DNA of 64,000 nucleotides from Penicillium oxalicum (Eukaryota > Ascomycota > Eurotiomycetes > Eurotiales > Aspergillaceae): contig NC_064655.1 in NCBI RefSeq assembly GCF_001723175.1, positions 3,596,001-3,660,000 of the forward strand, written 5' to 3'. Positions within the stretch are counted from its first letter, which is position 1, and every line of letters begins with the position of its first letter. Below, one piece after another: positions 10,010 to 22,154 of this stretch. Under the pieces are notes generated by a model that saw nothing but the letters and a program-made list of their open reading frames with translations, did no database searches and was not told the DNA's origin. The position numbers were made by a program, and so were the translations under genes.

Positions 10010-12209
10010 AACGCTTGGGTAGGCAGTGCCACTTCCAGCAGTTCTGTGTCAGCGAAGCCTCCCTCTCTGGGCAAAGACACCTGCGTTGAAGGCGCCGGTA
10101 CGGGAAACTTTGCAGGTCTCTGTGCTTTCTCGTGCCGATACGGCTACTGCCCGGTTGGGGCCTGTTATTGCACCAAGATGGGACCGGCTCTCACTCTCCC
10201 CAATGCCACCGGTATTGTCGGCTATCCGGCTGCGGGCGAGGATGCCAATTACAGCGGCTTGTGCAGTTTCACCTGCAATTATGGTTACTGCCCCGAGAGC
10301 TCGTGTGGCACCGTTCAAGTGCCCTTGAGTATACCCAGCAGTTCGCCATTCACCCCTCTTGCTTGTGTGGCCGGCACCGGGGAGGGCAATCTGGGTGGCT
10401 TATGCTCATACGCATGCACCTTTGGATACTGTCCGATCAATTCCTGCACCTGTACCGCCCAAGGTGTCTTAATTGACGCCCCCGGCCATGAATTCCAGTC
10501 TGACCGGAGTTCCGGCAGCAACGGTCGACTATGACAAGTATCATGGGCTGTGCGACTTTGCCTGCAGTCGAGGTTACTGCCCCGAAGGTGCCTGCGTACT
10601 CGCATCGACCGCAGGAACCGGCTCGACCGGCTCCGTGGGCCATGACTCGGGTTCTTCCTCCACAGATAACGGCACGGTGGTGTACATCGACTCATCTGTG
10701 TGGTCAAATCCGCAAGCTGCATGCTCCATACCCTGTGTGATGGTATTGCCCGACATTCCGCGACTGGGCCCAGCGATCTTTACGCCACCTCCGTACACCA
10801 CCACCGTTGTAGTAGAGTGGGTTGATGTCGAGGTGGTCACTCAGAATGATGCCAGTACGTCTACAGTTCATCGGACCAACAGCGTGGCTCAGGCTACAAC
10901 GATCTCGTTGCCCCCCGTTGCAATCCCCCAATACCCTGTATGGGACATGACGATCGACAAGCCTGGCCGGCATCACCCCACGCCTCGAGTTTCACCGTGG
11001 ACTGTGGGGATCCAAGATGACCCCAACCCACTCCGAGAGACTGGTGTCAGCCACCCCCCGAAGAATCGGACCCTTATCATCCCTCCCTACCCTTGGGATA
11101 CCACTCCTTATGGCAGCGATGGAAGCGACGACGGTCTGATTATCCCCAAGCCTCCTCCCATCGACGTGAGTGACGGTCCTACCAATCCGGAGTGTCAGAG
11201 TGGGTGCGACCAAAAGCCCTGCAACGACTTGTTCTGCCACTGTCTCTGGGCCTGCCCACATACTGGTATGACTTATGATGTTGGTGGCTCCGATCCAGGC
11301 AATCCTGACGATCCCGACCCCAGCATCATCAACGGACCGGACCCGAATGCCGAAAATGAGGACACGGACAAAAAGACGACCACAACGGCGTCCAGCACCT
11401 CATCCTGTACGCGTCAGACAGTCACGGATGCCTGGATCTCCTGCACGTCCGTGGATTCGACCTCGACCTCGTGTACGACCACGAGCACCTTGGCCGACGT
11501 TGGCTGCTCGGTCACAGCGATGGCCACTACAACAGGGGTGGCTGAAATTCGCTACTCGGTGTCCCCTGACGATGACCAAGGCGAGGACGGTGGAGGCCGG
11601 AGCAGCCCTGGGTGGCCAGGATGAGGCATCGCCACCACTGGTCCGACCAAGACATACACTCAAGTCATCTACACCGGCACCGCATCGGTTCTGACAGCTA
11701 CTATGACCACAACAAGCTTAGCTACAATTATGCCAACCTCATCTGGCAGCAACAACGGCGGTCACAGTGGCGGCAGTAACCCACGTGCTCCGGATCCCGA
11801 CGAAGATGGGTCTCTCCCTCATCTCCACATCCTTTCCAAGCACGACTACAACTGCCTTTGGCCAACCGCTCCGAATGTATACGAATTCTGGAGCACATAT
11901 GCCGATAAGGACGCTGATGTTTGGGTTTGCAATTGGAAAGAATACCCTTTCCCACACCAGGGAGCTAACAAGTTCATTGGCCTTGGGCCCGATCAGAAGA
12001 TCTCTGGTATCTGAACTTTTGATGATACTTGTACCTTCCATTACACCACGAGCAAGTCATGGCCGAACGTGGCGGAAGGTGATGCCATTGGTCATTTGGA
12101 GTGCAATAAGTACGTAGATGCGAGGTGTTACAGGTCACCGTCATCATCGACCGTGTACTGCGGAAAGGATGTGTATATTAGCGATTGGGTACTTTGCTCT
12201 TGGGACTGA
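10010..12209 (+). pseudogene. Detached C-terminal half of the mutanase: two CBM24-like modules, Ser/Thr/Cys-rich tail
   Basis: In frame after the TGA at 10007-10009 come four copies of a Cys-rich half-module with the pattern GLCxFxCxxGYCPxxxC (about 10112-10161, 10256-10305, 10397-10452 and 10547-10596). They pair into two CBM24-like alpha-1,3-glucan-binding modules. Between the third and fourth copies the frame shifts by one base at a run of five C (10479-10483), best explained by one extra C. A long Pro/Asp/Ser/Thr-rich linker and a Cys-containing tail follow. They are broken by two more in-frame TGA codons, at 11622-11624 and 12012-12014, and end at TGA 12207-12209. No intron explains these stops. 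Three TGA codons and one frameshift in otherwise well-kept sequence indicate recent decay or sequence error. The family assignment is firm; the functional state is not. Confidence 0.85.
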
Positions 12210-14938
12210 TTTCGTGTCTCCTTTCATTGTATGTAAATGAAATCACTTCTTCGAGTCCGATGGGATAGAAATTCGAGATTAATTTAGACATCATATTCGG
12301 TCATGTGATACGCTCACACTGGTAACTCTTTTGACTCGTCTGATCTTCCATGAAACTTTAAGATGAACACATATGTTCTGGGGATATCTATGTTTTATTC
12401 ATATAGTTAGAATTTTTGGAATCAAACTCAGCATTCGCCCTAGATTGGGTCACAATAACTGGGAAGAGAATGTCTTTCTCGCATAGTGATCAATTACCTG
12501 CCAATCAATGCCACTCCGGAATTTCGGTCAATTTTATCGAGGGCTCTTTAGTGGCATCAACAGCGCTCCGAGCATATGGCAATCTAGTCTGCCGCTTGGG
12601 TCAATTTTCAAATTACATTCTCAATTTTTCAGCATTGCTCTTGACGAAGAGGTAAGCCTCTCATTGACTGCCTCGGGCCCTCGTGTATTGAGCCGGAGTT
12701 GGAGGCTTCAAACCCAGAGTCCAAAGCGAGACTCCAAGTAATCCAAATCTGAGTCAGAATACACTTGACTAGGTCCACACGCTACTACGGGACATATATT
12801 CATGTGACTCAATCGCATATTTGAATCATCTGTTGAGATCCTAATTGTTCAGGAAGGGTAGGTGCACCGGAGGGCCCCCCACAGAGTACCGCGTACTCAA
12901 TCACTCTGGAGACGCCAACACCTTTAGTGGTACCTCGGCGAAAAACAGGGGAAACTCCAAGAACAACTCGTTTCAGCATTTTGATCCTATTCAACCACCT
13001 CCTAGGGACCACTTTAGCCAAGAGGGGTTCGAACTTCGTTCCAAGTGGTGAAAGATATGGCTTGCCCGACTTCGTCTAACTTAGTTTTCGGACAGGCGTC
13101 GAGCTTGGACAAGAGTACCTGCGTTGATCGTGCATGCTGTGCTCAGTGCTCCACTGCTCATTGCCGCGCGGAAAAAATAGAGCCTGCGCGGTGGCACCCG
13201 TACTGTACATGCCGTATGTACTGTACTGTATTAAGCGCTTGACCCATCGGCCGTTACCGTACAATGTAACGTAATATATTGCTGTATCAAATGTTGGATA
13301 CCCGCCGTAAAAGCTTGGATGAACAGATTTGGCTTTTCGGCGCCGGAGGATCAACTTGGTCTTGAATTTTTTTTCCCCTCTCGGATCACCCGGTGGAGAT
13401 GGGCCGTGTCAGACCCTGAGCGAGACTTTATTCCGAGTGTCGGCATCAGCCCAGTCAACAGTCCTGTCGCCGTACGGTTTTTTATTCTATTTGCGAAATT
13501 CCCAATGGTCGAAGCTAAAGATGAATTTGAAGAGAAAAATTTACCGGGAAAAATCCGAACATCAGAGCAAAGTGTCTTCCTGAGTTGTGCGCAAGAAAGT
13601 GGCAGCTTTGCGGTATTTTGTGCTGGCCCTGGGTTATCGACGGATTAATTCTACTTTTGAATGTTCTTTTTGAATGAAATACAATTCTATCCCGGAGGAC
13701 ATGCTTGCTAAGGACTAGAACCTATACCTACGCTGGTATCTGATAACATTTTCGATTGGCCCCTGCATTTCGTGTCAGACACTAGCAAAGTAGTGATGAG
13801 TGAGCTAATAAGAGCAAAGCACGTGCCGGTTCGAAGCGCTGTCGGGGTGTGAAACAGTTTGCGCTATCCCTAGATTTTCGTTCATCTCACTCTAAGCGGG
13901 TCCTCTACTGGATTAGGCAACAGCAACAGCCTGTGGGTCTCATTAAGCGCGAGTCGTGTTCACAGGCTGGCAGATCCCGCGCGGCCCGAAGATTTGACCC
14001 GTTGCCAACGAACAGAAGGAGCAAGAGATCCATGGCCGTTTTCAGGAGCAATGGCGGAGCATAAAGTTTTGCCAAGCCAAGCTTGTGAGCGGAAGTAAAA
14101 TCCCATTGGCCGGTACACTAACTTGCATCTCGTCGGATAAGTTCCGTTCGAGATAATACTTAGATTCAAAGGGTTCGACCAGTCTACTTTGGGCTTAACT
14201 TCTCAACGTCCTAATTACATCGCTGTTGACTTGCCACGCGATATCACCATAGAGGGGGCTTTGCGGAAATCATCGCGCCGGGCTAATCCTTTGCACACTA
14301 CGCTAAAACTACCTATGGGCCATTCTCTTTCTCAAATTGAAGGCACCTGATAATTAAGACTATTTCGAACTTTTACCGACTACAAATCATCTATTTTCCT
14401 GTGGGGTCTGACCTTGGAGGTACATACTAAATGATTGATAGTGGCCAATTACAGTGACCCTTCGACCCATATTCGTAGTCACCAGAGTGTTCCAAAAGAG
14501 ACAAACGTGCATCCTGCAGCGTCGGCCATGATATTGTTACCATTCCTGTCTGAATCCATATAGTGTACGCTACCGACAAACTGCTCTCGCTTAAGTCCCT
14601 CTTTACTTTGATCTCAGCCCGAGTACACTAACGAAAGGGACACAAGTCCTACTTTGATGACCAATGAACTCCTATAGTTGAACATCTCTCACTGTACCAA
14701 GGCAGCCATATGGACGGTGCATTCGCTAGCGTCGAGCTGCCCCTCAACGCTCCTGTCGCAACAGAGACAAGTAAGCCAAATTTCGGAAATTATTCCTATC
14801 TGGGATAGTACATAAATGACTTGAGTGTTGTCTCGATACGCATCGCGAGAATATCTACCGAAAGGTAATCCCACTGAAAAAGCTGCGCATTATCACATTT
14901 TTCGACTTCTCATACTTCGCTGTCATCTCAGAATCAAA
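12210..14938. other. Intergenic, 2.7 kb, no supported gene
   Basis: Only short open frames with no motifs are seen. Around 13198-13290 there are several TACTGTA/TACCGTA-type words close together, but without a regular period. There is no transposon terminus, tRNA or rRNA signature. Confidence 0.4.
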
Positions 14939-15445
14939 ATGTTTTCACACTGGGTCACATGCGCCCTGCTCGCCCTCCAGCTGAAGAGAACTTCAGCATC
15001 GGCTTCTTTCCTCCCCTGTATGGGCAACGTCAACGAAAACACAATCACCCTCTTCAGCCATGCCCCAGTGACATTCTCATTTGAAATTCCCAACGCTTCT
15101 GACTGCGCAAAAAAGTGCTCAGATTTGGCTTCCTGTCGCAATTGGCTTTTCTCTATCTCTGGCAAAGAATGCCATTTTTACCGCGATGAACCGTTAGTCA
15201 AAGCTCCGAATCCACTATTCGTGTCGGGTTCTTGTGGAAAATTCTCTCCCTCGTCATCGGCCATAGTGTCCTCCAGCGTGAGTCTCCCCATAATCTTCAT
15301 TAAATTGCACTTGTACCCTTCTACGCTTGATCCAGCTCGCTAATTCTCACTCTCGCAGGCCCGTCACCAACCGACGCCGCGCTCTTGGGCCAAGCATGAC
15401 CGTTCTGCTCACGTCCAGCATCATCGGGGTCAACATCATCACTAG
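14939..15445 (+). CDS. Small secreted cysteine-rich protein, PAN/apple-like
   Basis: Two exons, 14939-15277 and 15359-15445, give 141 residues. The 81-nt intron has GTGAGT and TCTCGCAG ends, with GCTAATT as branch-like sequence. The ATG at 14939 starts a signal peptide (MFSHWVTCALLALQL). The mature part has the Cys spacing CAKKCSDLASCRNWLF...CHFY, which resembles the core of PAN/apple domains used for protein or glycan binding outside the cell. The tail is Ser-rich, then basic and His-rich, ending HHRGQHHH. If the intron is retained, the frame runs on to a stop at 15341-15343 with a different tail. This could be a wall-associated or effector-like small secreted protein. The domain call rests on cysteine pattern only. 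Confidence 0.6.
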
Positions 15446-16706
15446 TGGCAACATACGAAATTGGAAGACGTTCTAGCCCGGGAAGTCGTATCGGGCGCTT
15501 TTGGTCCCTGTTCTTCACATATTTGCGAGGTTTCGAGGGTAATTGTCAAGTTTGGAGGTCAGTTGAGCACAATCCAAGTTGCGGGAGGGTTTTGATGTCG
15601 CATCATACTACATGGTTCGCTGTACAATCTAGTAAAATAAGTTTCTTTTCCATTGATTCTCTATGATCCGTCGCATATCCAATTGAATAGAAATATATCA
15701 ATACAAGCTTGTAGACATCGTTCCGCGATTTCAAGTGTTTTTGTCCCTTGACCCGTCCACTCCACGGTTCCTTGTTGAGTAGATGCTGATGTCTCTTCAG
15801 AACAACCTTAGACCCAACATCCATTAAATTGGTCCGGAGTCTTCACACTTGTAGTTACCTCCACGTATCATGGACAGCAAGATGTCTGTCTCAGTCTCTA
15901 TGGGGGCTTCTCGTCATACAGGTCTCCTAAAAAGAATAATTTCCTTGCGACCTCTGACTCATGTCAGGTTCCTGAGCAATATATATGGCTTCCTCTGTAC
16001 CATGCGACCAGCCCTTGATATCCACATGTCAAACCATTCGGGGCTGGAAACCCAGTTCGGTGCCTCAGCTGGCATAAACTTAATGTGGTCTTGGGTTGAC
16101 TAGGTCCTGCTGATGGAGAGCTTCCGGAATCTGTGGCACACGATGTGACTCGGGTAGGTCCGCACTGCCAACCTTGAAGTGTATAGTAGAGTATGTACGG
16201 TTTTACCTGCACGGTGCGCAGGACTTTATGTTTGGTGCATCCAGAATGTGGATTTGTGCCTGTGAAATGTGATCGAAGTGAAGGATATGAAGACCGAAGC
16301 TATAGTAAAGATACATGCGCTTCGTTTCGAGAATAAACAACATTCAAAGTGGTAGCACTTGATCGTTGAACGAGGCATAGAGGTTCCATGTGCCATGTTC
16401 ATGCCTCAGAGCCCGGCACTGGTGTGTATGTTGTCCTGACCGAGATCAAATTCCCCTATCGGACCAATCATAGCTCGCAGCATCGGACTATCTTTCATTG
16501 GTCAGCCATCTTCTTTGAGGAAAATTGGAGTGGGGCTCATCTCCGTCCTATCAAATCAGCGCTCAAGCGCCGGCGGAGGAACTTGTTCCCACCAGAACGA
16601 CAAATCAGGAGCAGACAAGAACGTCGAGGCATTTCGTGCCTATCAACCACAGACCGCATTCATCTGTGGTGTAACCCCAATCCCACCTCAAGGCGCTCGT
16701 CATATC
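15446..16706. other. Intergenic, 1.3 kb
   Basis: No supported gene. Part of the distal end (16388-16706) is open in two frames but lacks an ATG in the frame of the next gene, so it is probably leader or promoter. Confidence 0.4.
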
Positions 16707-18496
16707 ATGACAGAATTTCTCTTCATCGACTACCAAGATGATAACCCTCGGAACCGCTCAGTGACCAAGGCGAAGTTAGGGTTCGCGCAGAGAAGGAGCC
16801 ATCGAAATCAGCGTCTTGCGGCGATCGGAAGGTTAAAATCTTCATCACTGATCCCTCGCCAACCTTTTCCATTACCATATAACCCCCCTAATCGAGAAGG
16901 AGTCAACAGAGGTAGAGCTGAGAGCAGTCAAAAAGATGGATCCTATCCAGGTGCAACTACAGCGGGTACGGAGGGTCGGCAGCGCAGGCAGATTGCCCCG
17001 GCGCCTGTCCCTGGGTCCCCTAAAACTATGCTCGGTGATAGTTTCATAGATCCTTTTTCGTCAACCGCATTCCCAATGACTGAGTTTATGAACTCCTTTT
17101 TCCATCACCGTACGTGGATCCTTTTGTCCGTATAAATGAGTATACTTTAAATGTCGTCTGACATGGCATAGTGCGACACTTCACCATTCCTGGCGCTTAC
17201 CCCCTCGACAAGTCACGCATGAGCATATGGTGGTGGCAGCAGGGACTTTCTCAGCCAGTGATACAACTGACGCTACTTGTCTCGGCTGCAGGCCACCAGA
17301 CGGCAATGAACGCTCTTCACAATACTTCGAGCTGGCATTCACAACAATCCATCAAGGAATACATCCGCCTTCAGGGGACTACATTACAGGTTCTCAATGG
17401 CCTCCTTCAGAACCCAGCCACAGCTCAGTCGACTGTCCTCATTGTCGCGTCCCTCAGGGCAGTAGAGGTAATTTCCTTCACTCCGTAACGATTCAATCCG
17501 AGTCTCGTTCGCCTTCTTGGTCTTCCACCTCTGACAGTTTTTAGGCGATCGAAGGCAACGTTCAGGCTGCGGTGGCGCACACAAAAGGTCTGGATATCTT
17601 GATCCGGCTCAGTGGTGGCCTTGAAGTGCTGGAGCACATGGTCTTATCTAAAATCTATCAGTACGCCGCGAACATCTTTCACTCGCTTTGCACTCATCCT
17701 GATCCTAACCAGCTCTTTTCAATCCAGTGGTGATGTTATCAGAGCGGCTTTGACAAACACGACCCCTGCCCTGCCCTTGTCATCGATCTGGCGTAACAAT
17801 GTATTACAAGAGACGAAAGTATTTCATTCATCCTGTGATCTCACGATGCAACTGGACGAGAAATTCAAAGAGACCGCTTCTTGCTTGTCTCTTCTCGGCA
17901 CTTCGTTCTTTTCAGCACCCTGGTATCCAGGCCTGGAAGATAGTATGAAGAGATTGCTTCATATGTGCCAACGTGCGATTCAGTACTACGAGGTTGCATG
18001 TTTGCAGCCCTCAATAGTCATGCGAACAGACAATGACCTGTTCTTGCTGGTTGAGCACCAACTGATGTCTGTTCGTTATGCTCCAAGCGCTTCGGCTTCA
18101 TGTACGGTCTCAAGCCTTTTGAATGAGCCCCTCCGCATGACCCTCTTCATTTACCTCAACATGCGCGTGTGGAATTTTCAAGTCTTCCCCGTCATGCAAT
18201 CAATGGTAAATTCTTTACGACAAACCCTACTCTCTACCATCCCAATTCCCACCATGACAAAAATCAAACAAATGGCCCCTGACGTCCTATTTTGGATCCT
18301 TTTTATCGGGACGTTGGCATCCCGGAGCCACGAAGGGCATTCGTGGTTTGTTGCTCAACTGGTTGAATTAACGTCATTCCTGGGAATTCATGATTGGAAG
18401 GTAGCTCGGGAAATCCTGGGTGGCTTTTTTTACACGGACCAGTCTGACCAGGCAGCAATTGAGGAGCTATGGGGACAGGTGATTCAGCTTGAATAG
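16707..18496 (+). CDS. Fungal transcription-factor-like protein lacking a zinc cluster
   Basis: Four exons, 16707-17109, 17172-17467, 17545-17660 and 17728-18496, give 527 residues. The introns are 62, 77 and 67 nt and all have good GT/AG ends and TCTGAC, TCTGAC and CCTAAC branch points. Frames join as FFHH-LRHFTIPG, RAVE-AIEGN and KIYH-GDVIRAAL. The start MTEFLFIDY followed by a basic stretch (RRSHRNQR) is typical of a large fungal family annotated as transcription-factor-like. Its members have a short N-terminal basic region and a long helical middle-homology-type domain, but no Zn2Cys6 cluster, and none is seen here. The helical part begins near residue 130 and contains the common pattern AAVAHTKGLDILIRLSGG. 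It is probably nuclear; direct DNA binding is uncertain. No regulatory target is suggested by the neighbours, a decayed kinase downstream and a small secreted protein upstream. Confidence 0.8.
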
Positions 18497-19681
18497 CGGA
18501 AGCTACTTTATATCCCTGAAGCAGGATTCATGCTGTAAATTGAACAAGTTCACTTCTAAAAATTGAATCTGACCTCCATCAATCAGGCCAAGAGAGCTGA
18601 ACGCCACGATATTTGAGTCACCAAGACGGGCTCACTAGCATTAATGCGAGAAACTTAAGAAACAGTTTGTTCAAGAATGTAAATTCAAAAATACGTCTCA
18701 AGGACATCCTTCGACTTGACTCGCAGAATGCTATCAATTATCTAGACTGATTGAATAAGAGGCAAGGCTAGTGGATCCGAATCAATGAAGGTAATGGTGG
18801 CATTTTGTTGATTTATGTCACGTCACATTGCATCATCTGACTTCTCCTCTCATATTCTCACCATGATGACCAGCACCACGAATATTATTCAGTGACAAAT
18901 GTGTCCATGCTGCTATCGTACACCCCTCGTATCAACTTTTCTACCTCCTGTCCCTTCTCCTACCCGTTCTATCCTGCCTGCTGCCTAGTTTTCACCACGT
19001 CACGCTGACTAGGAATAAAAAACTGATCATCTAATTTTCTATATCACTGTTCTATTATGGCGGGTTTGAAAAAGGAAATGTTGCAAGGACAACCCCTGAA
19101 AAAGAAAATGCTTTCAACACCGAGCCAGAGGATTTCAAAGTACCGCAGTGGATGCTAGATACATAGTACGGACGGTAGAGGTGATATCCAGTGGCCTGGT
19201 CACAGGTACACCTTATGGTCTGCCACATATTAGTCAGAACCCTGTAGACGGTACGAAGTTGAAGTACTATCTATAATGAGGTAGGCCACTCACTGACACG
19301 GTACACTTCAAACGGCGGCAGGTATTTCACGACGTTGATCGTCACGTGAGGTGATGAGTATCAATTCAAGCCGCTCCTTTCTTGCTAACCTCATCATCCC
19401 CGAGACAAGATTCCATTTTGGAATGGTATTTGCTTTGGGGCCTGAACCGACGCGGCTGTATTCGGCGATAGAGTTTACTTTTAAGAGTTTGATATAGTCT
19501 TGGATGTCTTCGCTACGATATATGATCGATCGGCCTCCAGGTGGGGATGTTGAAAGGGTACCTCTTCACTCCCTTGCGCTATTCTGGAAGAGATTGGCTA
19601 AGATCCCAACTCCAGGGGAACAAAGAAGTGAACTCAATCGATGAGCACCCAAATGTTGTTGCAAATAATGTGGGCTAGACT
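18497..19681. other. Intergenic, 1.2 kb
   Basis: No coding signal. The stretch is AT-rich compared with the flanking exons and contains a CT-rich patch near 18930-18970. Confidence 0.4.
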
Positions 19682-20469
19682 AGCTGGAGGGATGCTCAAG
19701 GGGAACTGATCTCGAGAGGCCTCATCGGGATTGTGGAGCTCCTTGAGGACGGGACTGTGCTCAAGGCACCCTTTCCAGGACCCGAAATCGAAGACCATAT
19801 TCCGGACATTGCTAAGAAGTTAGCATATATCGTCGTCTTGGACCACATAAAAGGCTTGTTCAGATGCTCGGCCATTCCAGAGAAGGTCTCGTGCTTGAAT
19901 GCATGAAAAATTGTGATCTCAAGTCATATATTCGGGCTCACGAGTCAGTGCCGATGGGCCTCAATTTGAAATGGGCATATCAAGTCGCAGAAGCTGTCGA
20001 GCTCTTGCATCGCAACGGGATCATCCACTGTGACATCAAGCCACGAAATCTTTTGTCAGATTCGACACTCGACATCAGAATTTTAGACTTCTCTGGCTCT
20101 TCAATAGATCGCTCAAAGCCATCGTCTGGTGAAAGGACCCGGTTTTACCTTCCTCGGGATTGGAGAGAGCAGCCGACAGTGAGCACGGATCTTTTTGCGC
20201 TTGGATCCACTCTCTATGAGATTTTCAAAGGCACCAGCCCGTATGAGGAGATTCCGAGTGATCAAGTTGAGAAACCTTTTGCGCGGAAAGAATTCCCTGA
20301 CACTTCTGGTACACTTTGTGGACAAATTATCACACAATGCTGGCTATCTCAAGTTGATACAGCGGCCGAAGTGCAAAATGCCATCTGGGATATTATATCT
20401 CATACGGTCGACGCCGAATATATTTTCTCATGTCGATGGCTCGGGCACTGCTCAGAATATGTTGATTGA
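19682..20469 (+). pseudogene. Protein kinase-like gene remnant
   Basis: A small fungal kinase-like domain, broken in the N-lobe. Frame one, from about 19682, encodes a glycine-containing strand and the ATP-lysine region (RGLIGIVELLEDGTVLKAPF). It has no ATG and is preceded by TAG at 19676-19678. Around 19822-19831 the frame changes by one base, and the sequence continues as YRRLGPHKRLVQ into the 201-codon open frame 19864-20469. That part has the catalytic loop HCDIKPRN, with Asp and Lys kept, then DFSG in place of DFG, and an LFALGSTLYEI segment matching the F-helix. Loss of the start and the frameshift suggest a pseudogene. A shortened protein from ATG 19864 would lack the N-lobe and could not bind ATP normally. 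Small kinase families of this sort are expanded in Aspergillus and Penicillium. Confidence 0.75.
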
Positions 20470-22154
20470 CCCAGTGGTTGATCCTTCTGGTTGAGGCAAT
20501 CCGCGCTGCTCTGTCCTGCCTAGGCAACCAAGTTCCACCCGCTTGGCTCGTGGTGAGCGACTTGTTATTTGATATCGTTTGCCCCAAACCTCTTGCCCGA
20601 GTATAATGACACTTTAGGGCTAAGGAAAGGAGCGTGAGAGGACAACGGTGGTAGGGTTTCTGGGGAGAGATTCCGTGCCATCAATCTATTGAGGATAACA
20701 GCTTTTCTCTCAATAGGATAGAGCTGTTCATACCAGAGGTTGCCAGCGAAAGGATCTTGGTAAAACAGGAACAGAAAGATGCGGGCTCGCAGAAACAGTC
20801 CTTGTCTTTGAATTTTGTGGTGAATTACTACTATGTTTCACTTGAGCTTTCACTTGGCCTTTCGCGAGATCCTCACTCTGGGCAAGATTGCGAGCCCATA
20901 GGCGATGCGTACAGTTCTGGAATCGGAAGGCTCGCCCACATGTCTGGGAAATACGTACGAGCTAACTGACAATATCTCGTTATCCACGGCTTAACTTCAT
21001 GCGTTGAAGAGCTTATTCTCACTGCTCGAGGAAATGGTAACACATGTCCACGATGTCTCTCAACGTGAAAGACACAGTCATAGCCATAAATAACGCCAGA
21101 TATCCAGTGACAACGATCCCATATTAGGACCGGGTGAAGCAATTACATGATGTAAAGAATCTAGATAGCCCATTTGTGCTGTTGATACCTCTGCTTCAGG
21201 AAAAGGTGACTGTGAGAGGCATTTCACACGGTTTCAGACGAGTCGAAATACGCTGTACTACAACGCAACTAACTGGGCTGCAGCTCTCGAAGACGCACCA
21301 CACATTCAACATTCTCCTCTCATTTCCGAACAACGCAATCAATTTGCGAAATATTGGAGCGTGAAGGGGTTCTATCATGCAAAGTCAGGGGGGTAGAAGG
21401 TTGGCTGGAGCGATGTTTCATTCACCCGTAAGTCGATGTTTGCTCCGTTGTCTTGAGGATGGTTCACATGTGCGGGCAGTAAGCTTTCTTCCTTGTGCTA
21501 GTTATTAGGTCTTTCTTCCGGGCGATTTCTCTTCTTTCTGGGTCATAATCAGTCACTACTCTCTCTTTGCTATCCTGAAAGTGTCGACTACCCCATGGGA
21601 CAAATTGCGCACGGCCTCATGAAGACCTCCGAAGGCAAAGGAGATGCGCCGATCTTGTATCGATAAGCAATACAGTTGGATGCTGATAAGATCTGCGCAC
21701 GTGCCACACGGGCGATTGATGTCACCGATCACCTCGAAATCGATCTGGACGCCGAATGGTGGATTAGATCTGAATTGCAGGGGTTCTGCAGAAGCGGACC
21801 AAAACTTTGCAGGATCAGAGCCATATTTTCAAGCTCGCTGTGAGCGTTCTGAGATATGAGTTAGGCCATTCCAGGATTTGAGATCGATCTTGTATTACTG
21901 TCCTTGTTCTTCCCCTGTCGGCACGGATCCCGGGAATCGGCCACTCTCGGCAGCTGCAACCTCCCTACTTGAAACTTGGTCGCAGGATCCGTTCTCGTCA
22001 TAGCCCATACATGTCATCATCGATCGAAAGTGCTAACACCAGAGTTAGACCGTTTCTTCTACACTTGCTCCGCCTCCTCTGAAAACCTCCTGCCCGACTT
22101 GCTGCCTCGCTGTGTATTCCCATACCCCCTCAACCTCCGACCACCAATCTCACC
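20470..22154. other. Intergenic, 1.7 kb
   Basis: No supported gene. A plus-strand open segment around 21674-21842 has a protein-like acidic stretch (TRAIDVTDHLEIDLDAEWW) that ends in a stop. It has no start or partner exon and could be a gene remnant. The final 130 bases are pyrimidine-rich and likely form the leader of the next gene. Confidence 0.35.

Noticed and set aside
13021..14180. GGTTCGA words that resemble tRNA B boxes
   Set aside because: No matching A box or cloverleaf arms at the right distance.
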